From assembly GCA_045636425.1 (NCBI GenBank), contig JAZTXM010000002.1, positions 1 through 64,000 of the forward strand: a stretch of 64,000 bases of DNA, written 5' to 3'. Source of the stretch: UMGS1883 sp045636425 (GTDB lineage Bacteria > Bacillota > Clostridia > UMGS1883). Shown here one piece after another: positions 26,805 to 32,849 of the stretch (its first letter is position 1; each line of letters opens with the position of its first letter). The notes under the pieces were generated by a model. It was not told the origin of the DNA. It did no database searches and saw nothing but the letters and a program-made list of their open reading frames with translations. The position numbers were made by a program, and so were the translations under genes.

Positions 26805-26945
26805 GGATGGCAACGCCATCCTTTCGAAGCGAAAAGTTTCTAACGAAAATATTTCGCTTCGAGGAAAGGGCTTTCGCTCGCGCGGCACTCACCGTGCCAG
26901 CCCTTGCAAGGTGTTAAAATCGAGGTACACGCCCCCGATTTTAAC
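26805..26945. repeat. Row of four hairpins after ppdK
   Basis: Hairpin 1 is 26805-26821 (GGATGGC, AAC, complement). Hairpin 2 is 26825-26861 (CGAAGCGAAA arms). Hairpin 3 is 26866-26905 (AAGGGCT arms enclosing GGCAC/GTGCC). Hairpin 4 is 26913-26945 (GTTAAAATCG arms). All arms are perfect or nearly so. No reading frame is present. This looks like a structured intergenic repeat rather than a single terminator. Confidence 0.65.
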
Positions 26946-26996
26946 GGATTATATAGTATTAAACAGGAGTGAATTTTTCCACTCCTGTTTTTGTGT
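26928..26996 (+). repeat. Left copy of the repeat flanking fic, including a terminator
   Basis: The order ACGCCC - TTTTAACG - ATATAG - AAACAGGAGT - loop - ACTCCTGTTTTTGTGT recurs with few changes at 28462-28532. The AAACAGGAGT hairpin (26961-26990) with its T-run is a good intrinsic terminator for ppdK. Confidence 0.6.
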
Positions 26997-27110
26997 CCAC
27001 AATTTTAAGTTCCTTTCTTAAGGCAAACTTCGTTATCACTTAGCCGAAAGAAAGTAATTCGCAACATAATAACAAACGAATATTTTCTTCATTTATATAG
27101 TATAATATTA

Positions 27111-27139
27111 TTGACAAAAGTAATTTGATATGATAAAAT
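27111..27139 (+). promoter_or_regulatory. Sigma-A promoter of the Fic gene
   Basis: A perfect TTGACA (27111-27116), 17-bp spacer and TAAAAT (27134-27139). The predicted start point falls inside the palindrome at 27141-27183. Confidence 0.85.
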
Positions 27140-27140
27140 T

Positions 27141-27183
27141 CAATTAAGTTAGTTAAAATTACTTATTTTAACTAACTTAATTG
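27141..27183. promoter_or_regulatory. Perfect 19-bp palindrome at the fic transcription start (candidate operator)
   Basis: Arms 27141-27159 and 27165-27183 are exactly complementary around a 5-nt TACTT loop. It begins 2 bp after the -10 box. It could be an operator for the winged-helix domain of the Fic protein itself, or a 5' stem in the mRNA. Confidence 0.7.
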
Positions 27184-27228
27184 TTTGAAAATGCATTATT
27201 TGAGTTTTTAAAAAGGAGAATAACTAAT

Positions 27229-28422
27229 ATGAACTATGTTTCCTTATCTCATCTGTATTACAAAAACAAAGAAGAATATAAAACTTTATACAACCAAAGG
27301 ATATCGTCTGAATCCACCTGTATACTTCCAATAAAAATCGGAAATAACAATGCGTTTTATTGTCTGTGCCCAGAGATTTATAGTATTAGCTTTAAAATAC
27401 TGCAGTTGGATAAAAAAGTTGCAACAGTCACGTCAATTCTCCCCAACGAGGCATTGATGCAATTTACAAAGAAATGTTTGGTTGATGAAATCAAGCTTAC
27501 AAATGATATTGAGGGTGTTTACAGCACAAGAAAAGAGCTTTCCTCAGTATTAAAAGAAATGAACAGCAAAGGAAAGAAGAAACGGTTTTACGGGCTGCTG
27601 AATAAATACAGTATGCTGATGGATGATGAAGAATTTCCTTTGCGTACATCTAACGACATTAGGAGTATTTATGATGATTTAGTTTTTAGTGAAGTAGTTG
27701 AGGATTGTCCCGACAATGCTCCCGACGGTGAAATTTTCAGAAAAGAGATGGCTGAAGTAACAACCAATACTCAAAAAGTAATACATCGGGGAGCTTATCC
27801 CGAAACTAAAATCATTCAGCTTATGGAGCAATCTCTTAATATTTTAAGCCAAGATGAAATCCCCCCGCTAATAAGGATTTCCATTTTCCATTATCTTTTT
27901 GGATATATCCATCCTTTTTACGACGGTAACGGAAGAACTTCCCGTTTTATAAGCAGTTATCTTCTTTCAAAGGAGTTTGAGTATCTAATAGGATTCAGGC
28001 TTTCGTACACAATAAAGGCAAATATAAAAAAATACTATGATGCATTTGAGGAATGCAATAATGAAAAGAATCTTGGCGATTTAACCCCGTTTATAATTAT
28101 GTTTCTCGGAATCATTCTCGAGTCATTTGAAAACTTATATGATGCATTGAAAAAAAGGCATAATCAATTATCAGAATATTATGATACTCTTAAAAACAAT
28201 TCACAAATGCCGGATTCTCTCAAAAACTTTGTTTTTATTTTAATACAAGCCTCATTATTTTCTGATGAAGGACTGACTAAAAAAGAGCTGGAATCCGAAT
28301 TGAATATTAGTCCTTCAACAATAGATAAACGTCTTACAAAGTTAAAGACAATGGATATACTTATAGAGGACAAAAGTGGAAAAGCCGTTAAATATTTAAT
28401 AGATCTAAACAAGCTATCATAA
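27229..28422 (+). CDS. Fic-domain protein with C-terminal winged helix
   Basis: The protein has 397 residues. The Fic active site HPFYDGNGRTSR (His228 to Arg239) transfers AMP or another nucleotide part to protein hydroxyls. An inhibitory helix motif TNDIEG (91-96, pattern S/T-x3-E-G) lies before it, so this is a class II Fic protein normally held inactive. The C-terminal ~60 residues (LTKKELESELNISPSTIDKRLTKLKTMDIL) are a winged-helix DNA-binding domain. The start is ATG 27229 with AAGGAG 10 nt upstream. It is a single gene with its own promoter, an operator-like palindrome and flanking repeats. The target is unknown; self-regulation is inferred. Confidence 0.9.
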   Translation: MNYVSLSHLYYKNKEEYKTLYNQRISSESTCILPIKIGNNNAFYCLCPEIYSISFKILQLDKKVATVTSILPNEALMQFTKKCLVDEIKLTNDIEGVYSTRKELSSVLKEMNSKGKKKRFYGLLNKYSMLMDDEEFPLRTSNDIRSIYDDLVFSEVVEDCPDNAPDGEIFRKEMAEVTTNTQKVIHRGAYPETKIIQLMEQSLNILSQDEIPPLIRISIFHYLFGYIHPFYDGNGRTSRFISSYLLSKEFEYLIGFRLSYTIKANIKKYYDAFEECNNEKNLGDLTPFIIMFLGIILESFENLYDALKKRHNQLSEYYDTLKNNSQMPDSLKNFVFILIQASLFSDEGLTKKELESELNISPSTIDKRLTKLKTMDILIEDKSGKAVKYLIDLNKLS

Positions 28423-28461
28423 GAACAATCATCTCAATTTTTTGTGCCAATGGAGATGGAA

Positions 28462-28532
28462 ACGCCCTCACTTTTAACGAATCTGATAGAAAACAAAACA
28501 GGAGTAGTTTTTTCGACTCCTGTTTTGTGTTA
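28462..28532 (+). repeat. Right copy of the repeat flanking fic, including a terminator
   Basis: Same block order as 26928-26996, with a shared AAACAGGAGT / ACTCCTGTTTT hairpin (28496-28526) followed by GTGTTATGC. It serves as the fic terminator. The 40 bp between the fic stop and this repeat hold nothing else I can name. Confidence 0.6.
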
Positions 28533-28554
28533 TGCAAAGATTTCAAAAAAGTTG

Positions 28555-28583
28555 TTGTATAAATTCTGAAACTATGGTAAAAT
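28555..28583 (+). promoter_or_regulatory. Sigma-A promoter of the foldback transcript
   Basis: TTGTAT (28555-28560), 17-bp spacer, TAAAAT (28578-28583). The predicted start is near 28590, at the first bases of the foldback element. Confidence 0.7.
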
Positions 28584-28587
28584 AAAT

Positions 28588-28693
28588 TTGCGACACAGTT
28601 GAATAATTACACAAGAAACGGCAAACGTTTTACTTTGGTAAAAACGTATGCCTTGACGCCATGCCGTTTCTTGGTTATTGGACTGTGTCGCAA
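28588..28693 (+). ncRNA. 106-bp foldback: structured leader RNA or MITE-like element
   Basis: The outer arms TTGCGACACAGT (28588-28599) and its exact complement (28682-28693), and inner arms AAGAAACGGCA (28613-28623) and complement (28662-28672), flank an asymmetric bubble. The apex holds a further hairpin (ACGTTTTAC, 28625-28633, with GTAAAAACGT). The arms look like transposon ends, but no transposase and no target duplication are seen. A promoter points into it and a U-tract terminator follows, so it may equally be a stable RNA or an attenuator leader. Confidence 0.55.
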
Positions 28694-28714
28694 CAGGTCA
28701 GGCTGCGTTTTTCG

Positions 28715-28746
28715 GTGCGTTGCCCCCTGTGGTGACGCACTTTTTT
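28715..28746 (+). terminator. Terminator or attenuator before the small unknown gene
   Basis: GTGCGT (28715-28720) and ACGCAC (28735-28740) pair, extended by GCC/GGT, and are followed by six T, only 37 bp before the ATG at 28784. The loop half CCTGT (28726-28730) can instead pair with ACAGG (28693-28697). Confidence 0.75.
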
Positions 28747-28783
28747 ATTGTCTGGAATTTTAAGATATAAAAGGGGGATTCAT

Positions 28784-29176
28784 ATGCCGGACTATCAAGA
28801 AACACTGACAATAGATGCATGCTTTGGTATTGATGAAGAACACAAGCTTTTTCGGTTTATCATAGAGGGCTGTACGGAAATATTACCTGTATGCAATATA
28901 GAATCCTGCATGGTAATGGCTGATTGGGGTGCTTTGAATAAAAACTTATTTCACGACGAAGAAGTTATCCCCGGATTAGGAAAGATTCCTTTTATAAACG
29001 ATATGAGAGAGTTTTCTAAAGCTGTTTCGGGGAGCGATGTTTTCCTTACAATTCATTTTCAAAACAACAGTGGAAACCTGAAAATTTTCAAAAAAAGGTA
29101 CTCGCACGATGACAGTGAAGTCCGCCGTTTAGCATCAAAAATTAATAACATTGTAAATTCCAATCCCTCTGTGTAA
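28784..29176 (+). CDS. Small protein of unknown function
   Basis: The protein has 130 residues with no signal peptide or membrane segment. It alternates short predicted strands (KLFRFIIEG, DVFLTIHFQ, NLKIFKKRYS) and ends in a helix (DSEVRRLASKINNIV). This pattern could be a PH-like barrel, but I do not recognise the family. A strong AAAGGGGG lies ~6 nt before the ATG. It is reached only by transcripts that pass the foldback and the terminator just upstream, so attenuation is possible. The gene is isolated between the fic island and the convergent hydF operon. Confidence 0.6.
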   Translation: MPDYQETLTIDACFGIDEEHKLFRFIIEGCTEILPVCNIESCMVMADWGALNKNLFHDEEVIPGLGKIPFINDMREFSKAVSGSDVFLTIHFQNNSGNLKIFKKRYSHDDSEVRRLASKINNIVNSNPSV

Positions 29177-29182
29177 TATTTC

Positions 29183-29211
29183 TTGACAAGACGTTTTTTT
29201 ATAATTATAAA
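29183..29211 (+). promoter_or_regulatory. Consensus-like promoter directly before a terminator
   Basis: TTGACA (29183-29188), 17-bp spacer, TATAAA (29206-29211). It would start transcription at the terminator hairpin, so it may be a chance match in AT-rich DNA. Confidence 0.3.
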
Positions 29212-29214
29212 TAT

Positions 29215-29243
29215 AAAAAAGAACATCTTTCGATGTTCTTTTT
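29215..29243. terminator. Bidirectional terminator between the small gene and hydF
   Basis: AAAAAGAACATC and GATGTTCTTTTT pair around TTTC, with T-runs on both strands, serving two convergent units. Confidence 0.9.
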
Positions 29244-29246
29244 GTT

Positions 29247-30437
29247 TTATATCAAATCACTAAGCTTTGGGAAAACCTCGATACTTCTTTTCAGGATTCC
29301 GTTTATATATGCAATCAGAATTCCATAATTGGTAAACGGAATCTTTTGCATTTTTGCCTTTTCCATACGGCTCATCACTTCACGCTCATTTATCATACAG
29401 CCGCCGCAGTGAATGACCATTTTATACTCCGAAACATTTTCGGGGAAATCCCTGCCCGAAGTAAATTCAAAGGTTATATCCTTCCCCGTGTGTTTTTTAA
29501 TCCATGCGGGGATTTTTACCGTTCCGATGTCGTTACACTGCCTGTGATGGGTGCATCCCTCGGCGATTAAAATTTTATCACCGTCTTGCAGTTTCTCTAT
29601 TACGCTTACGGCTTTTACCGCTTCGTCAAGAATCCCCTTATACTTTGCAAAAAGTATGGAAAAAGAAGTAAGGAGAATACCTTCTGGAATTATTTTTGAA
29701 ACCTCACCGAATGCCTGACTGTCAGTTATAACAACCGAAATCTTTTTTCCGAAAGTTTCAATTACGCTTTTTAGTTCTTCTACTTGTACTACTAAGGTTA
29801 CAGCACCTATATCAAGCAGATTTCGAAGCACGTTTTGCTGAGGAAGAATTATTCTGCCCTTTGGTGCGGATTCATCAATGGGAGTTACCAGAACGACCAA
29901 ATCGCCCTTTTTTACAAAGGAATCCACAATTTGCATTTTATTCGATTTTTTGGGAATAAGCTCGCCCAGTTTTTCTTTAAGCTCAGCTATCCCCTCACCC
30001 GTTAGTGCACTTACATAAAACAAATCGCTCTTTCTTTCGGAAAGGGTGTCGGCTTTATTATACACTATTATATAAGGAATCTTTTTCTCCTTAAAAAGCT
30101 CCTCTATCTCCCTGTCTTTATCCGTCATTCCTTTATTTGCATCACACACAAGCACTGCTGCATCCGTGCCCTGAAGTGCTTTTTTTGTGTTTTCTATGCG
30201 TTTTTCACCCAATATACTTGTATCGTCAAAGCCGGGGGTATCAATTATCAGTACCGGCCCTATGGGAAGAAGCTCCATTGCCTTTCTCACAACGTCGGTG
30301 GTTGTTCCCGATACTTCCGATACAAGTGCCGTTTCCTGTGACGTAACGGCATTTACTATGCTGGATTTACCTGCATTGGTGCATCCGAAAAAGCCTATAT
30401 GAACCCTTTCGGATGAGGTTTGTAAGTTAAGGCTCAT
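29247..30437 (-). CDS. hydF: [FeFe]-hydrogenase H-cluster maturation GTPase HydF
   Basis: The protein has 396 residues. The N-terminal G domain has GCTNAGKSSIVNA, DTPGFDD and NKAD. The C-terminal domain carries the iron-cluster ligands CTHHRQ and HCGGC. HydF is the scaffold that receives the di-iron precursor and hands it to apo-hydrogenase. hydE, hydG and the hydrogenase itself are not in the window. It overlaps the upstream regulator gene by 4 bp (ATGA) and is last in a long cell-shape/division operon. Confidence 0.95.
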   Translation of the reverse strand: MSLNLQTSSERVHIGFFGCTNAGKSSIVNAVTSQETALVSEVSGTTTDVVRKAMELLPIGPVLIIDTPGFDDTSILGEKRIENTKKALQGTDAAVLVCDANKGMTDKDREIEELFKEKKIPYIIVYNKADTLSERKSDLFYVSALTGEGIAELKEKLGELIPKKSNKMQIVDSFVKKGDLVVLVTPIDESAPKGRIILPQQNVLRNLLDIGAVTLVVQVEELKSVIETFGKKISVVITDSQAFGEVSKIIPEGILLTSFSILFAKYKGILDEAVKAVSVIEKLQDGDKILIAEGCTHHRQCNDIGTVKIPAWIKKHTGKDITFEFTSGRDFPENVSEYKMVIHCGGCMINEREVMSRMEKAKMQKIPFTNYGILIAYINGILKRSIEVFPKLSDLI

Positions 30438-30703
30438 TGCACTCCGCCTTCCTTTGCTCCCACATTTGAAAATGTAGCTTTTACATTAACATTGGAGAGC
30501 TTACCTATTTTCCCTGAAAGAGCACTGATTACGCTCTGTGGTGCATCCATTGCAATGGCAATGATATTAATATTTCTCTCTCTGTAAGGAAGTCCCATTC
30601 TGCCGATAATAAATTCTCCGTATTCATGAAGAATTTCATTAAGCTTTGGAACGGAAGAAGGCTCCTCAACTATAATCGAAAGAAGTGCTACTCTTGTTTC
30701 CAT
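30434..30703 (-). CDS. TM1266-type iron-only hydrogenase system regulator
   Basis: The protein has 89 residues with a ferredoxin-like ACT/NikR-C fold: RVALLSIIVEEPSSVPKLNEILHEYGEFIIGRMGLPY, then INIIAIAMDAPQSVISALSGKIGKL. Homologues are found next to hydrogenase maturation genes, as here with hydF. I start at 30703, where the family begins (METRVALLSI); a longer upstream extension has no homology pattern. The mode of action is not known. Confidence 0.85.
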   Translation of the reverse strand: METRVALLSIIVEEPSSVPKLNEILHEYGEFIIGRMGLPYRERNINIIAIAMDAPQSVISALSGKIGKLSNVNVKATFSNVGAKEGGVQ

Positions 30704-30719
30704 AATAAATATCCGCCTT

Positions 30720-31127
30720 TTACTTATTCTTCGGATTGACGATATCACGCCAGTCAAGGTCACCCCTCTGAAGACCGTGGATAAGTACTTCTGCTGTAGC
30801 AACGTTTGTCGCAAGGGGTACATTATGCACGTCACAAAGGCGGAAAAGTGCACTTACGTCAGGCTCGTGAGGCTGTGCCGTAAGCGGGTCACGGAAGAAC
30901 AGTACAAGGTCAATTTCATCATATGCAATGTGTGCACCTATCTGCTGGTCACCGCCCTGGGGACCCGACAGAAAGCGATGCACATCAAGACCGGTGGCCT
31001 CTATAATAAGACCGCCTGTTGTTCCTGTGGCAAAAAGCTTATGTTTGGAAAGAATTCCTTTATAAGCAATACAAAACTGAACCATAAGTTCCTTTTTCTT
31101 ATCATGAGCAATTAAAGCAATATTCAT
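30720..31127 (-). CDS. mgsA: Methylglyoxal synthase
   Basis: The protein has 135 residues. IALIAHDKKKELM at the start, TGTTGGL, SGPQGGDQQIGA and FFRDPLTAQPHEPDV are the phosphate-binding and catalytic motifs (first Asp of DPL). It turns dihydroxyacetone phosphate into methylglyoxal, an overflow route for sugar phosphates. ATGA overlap with the minE stop shows coupling. Confidence 0.96.
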   Translation of the reverse strand: MNIALIAHDKKKELMVQFCIAYKGILSKHKLFATGTTGGLIIEATGLDVHRFLSGPQGGDQQIGAHIAYDEIDLVLFFRDPLTAQPHEPDVSALFRLCDVHNVPLATNVATAEVLIHGLQRGDLDWRDIVNPKNK

Positions 31128-31384
31128 CCTAAGTAATTCTCCTCCTTAATCGGGATTGATGCAGACAGCACATATTCAAGTCCGTGCCTGCACGTTACCG
31201 AAACCTGCGGCGGCATTTCACTGCCCGTGCAATATCTAAGAAGCACCGCCGAAACCTCTTTTTTTATTTTCTCTAATGTTTTACTCTGTGTTACATTTAT
31301 TCTATCATTTTTTATTACAGATTTCAATCTGTTTTTTGCTTCTGTTACACTTTGGCTTTTAAGCCGTGCAAAAAACATTCTCAT
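31124..31384 (-). CDS. minE: Cell division topological specificity factor MinE
   Basis: The protein has 86 residues. AKNRLKSVIKNDRINVTQ and KTLEKIKKEVSAVLLRYC match the MinE anti-MinCD helix and topology domain. With MinD it confines the division inhibitor to the poles. The ATG at 31384 has GGAGGG 5 nt upstream and starts 1 bp after the minD stop. Unlike Bacillus, which uses DivIVA/MinJ, this organism keeps an E. coli-type MinE, as many Clostridia do. Confidence 0.92.
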   Translation of the reverse strand: MRMFFARLKSQSVTEAKNRLKSVIKNDRINVTQSKTLEKIKKEVSAVLLRYCTGSEMPPQVSVTCRHGLEYVLSASIPIKEENYLG

Positions 31385-31385
31385 T

Positions 31386-32174
31386 CTATGCCCTCCGCTT
31401 TTTTTGAAAGAGTCTTTCAAAAAAGCTCTGTTTAAGTTTCATCAAATCAACATTCTCGCCATTAAGACGGGAGGCAATATTCCTGTAGGCTTGTCCGCTG
31501 CGGGAGTTATTCATGGCACAAACATATTCACCTTTATTTGCCGCTACAATAATATCCTCATCATCAGGAACAACTCCGAGCAGGTCTATCGCCAAAATAT
31601 CAAGCATATCTTCAATGCCGAGCATGCTTCCGTTTTCAACCATTTTAGGTCTTAATTTATTGATTACAAGCTTAATTTCTTTTATATCATGCTTTTCCAA
31701 AAGCCCTATAATTCTGTCGGCATCTCTTACGCTTGAAACCTCCGGCATTGCAACCACGATTGCCTTCTTTGCCGCGGCAACGGCATTTTCAAAGCCCTGT
31801 TCAATGCCTGCAGGACAGTCAATGAGTATGTAATCAAAGCTGTCTTCCATTTTTCTTACAAGATGCTTCATCTGAGTTGTGGTAACGGCACTTTTATCCC
31901 TTGACTGTGCCGCCGGAAGAAGAAAAAGCCCCTCATATCTCTTATCCCTGACAAGTGCCTTTTCATAGGGGACACGGTCTTCAACCACATCTACAAGGTC
32001 GTAAACAATTCTGTTTTCCACGCCCATAATTACATCGAGGTTTCTAAGCCCGATATCGGTATCTATCATTACAACTTTTTTCCCTGTGAGTGCCAGCGCG
32101 GCACCTATATTTGCAGTAGTGGTGGTTTTTCCTACTCCGCCCTTACCGCTTGTTATAACTATTATTTCGCACAT
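31386..32174 (-). CDS. minD: Septum site-determining ATPase MinD
   Basis: The protein has 262 residues. It has a deviant Walker A (TSGKGGVGKTTTTANIG), LIDCPAGIEQGFENAV and a C-terminal amphipathic membrane-targeting helix (LMKLKQSFFERLFQKKRRA). Start 32174 gives the family start CEIIVITSGKGG with a GGGGTGAAG site upstream. It recruits MinC to the membrane and is released by MinE. Confidence 0.96.
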   Translation of the reverse strand: MCEIIVITSGKGGVGKTTTTANIGAALALTGKKVVMIDTDIGLRNLDVIMGVENRIVYDLVDVVEDRVPYEKALVRDKRYEGLFLLPAAQSRDKSAVTTTQMKHLVRKMEDSFDYILIDCPAGIEQGFENAVAAAKKAIVVAMPEVSSVRDADRIIGLLEKHDIKEIKLVINKLRPKMVENGSMLGIEDMLDILAIDLLGVVPDDEDIIVAANKGEYVCAMNNSRSGQAYRNIASRLNGENVDLMKLKQSFFERLFQKKRRA

Positions 32175-32230
32175 TTTCTTCACCCCACGGGTTATTTTAT
32201 CATAATTTCTTCTCAAGGTCTATATTAAAA

Positions 32231-32821
32231 TCATAAACTCTGTAAGATTATTTCGCCATTTTCCGCCACTGCCGTTGCCGCGGCGACATTTTCATTCCTT
32301 TTGTTATAAGAACAGACCTTTCCTATTCTTATCTGCGAGGGCTGCATATAGGCGGCATATACTTTTCCGCTTCCCGTTATATGGGCGACTCCCCTGAGCG
32401 CCCCAATCACGGTTATGTTCCCCTTTGCCTTTACATATGCCCCCGGATTTACGTCACCGTAGATTATAACATCACCTCGGCTTATGAGCGTTTCTCCGCT
32501 TCTTAGCGATTTTTCAACCACAAGGCATATATTTTCTCCGTCATCTAAAGAATACTCAATCTGCTTTTGCGAAAGGCAATGCTTTTTCACCAGCATTGCA
32601 TCCTTTTTAAAAAGCTTTTTTAATGCTAATTCCAGCCGCATTTCCTGATTATATTTAAGCTTTATTCCGCTGTAGGAAATCTGCGTGTGGGAATTTTCAA
32701 AAAAGCCTTTTTTATCATTGGTGAGATTTTCAAGCTCCTCAATGGCTTCCGAAAAAGAAATGTCCCCGTTAAAACACAGTTCTATTTCCTTTCCGTGACC
32801 TTTTATCGTAAGAGGACTCAT
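32231..32821 (-). CDS. minC: Septum site-determining protein MinC
   Basis: The protein has 196 residues. The N-terminal ~100 residues form the FtsZ-inhibiting domain. The C-terminal half (LRSGETLISRGDVIIYGDVNPGAYVKAKGNITVIGALRG) is the beta-helical MinD-binding domain. It blocks Z-ring assembly away from mid-cell. It lies 28 bp after mrdA and 56 bp before minD. Confidence 0.93.
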   Translation of the reverse strand: MSPLTIKGHGKEIELCFNGDISFSEAIEELENLTNDKKGFFENSHTQISYSGIKLKYNQEMRLELALKKLFKKDAMLVKKHCLSQKQIEYSLDDGENICLVVEKSLRSGETLISRGDVIIYGDVNPGAYVKAKGNITVIGALRGVAHITGSGKVYAAYMQPSQIRIGKVCSYNKRNENVAAATAVAENGEIILQSL

Positions 32822-32849
32822 ATTAAACCTCCCTTAAAAGTCTCCGATA

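Noticed and set aside
28588..28746. 6S RNA
   Set aside because: The stem-bubble-stem shape is suggestive, but the paired part is ~106 nt, much shorter than known Firmicute 6S RNAs, and no conserved bubble sequence was recognised.
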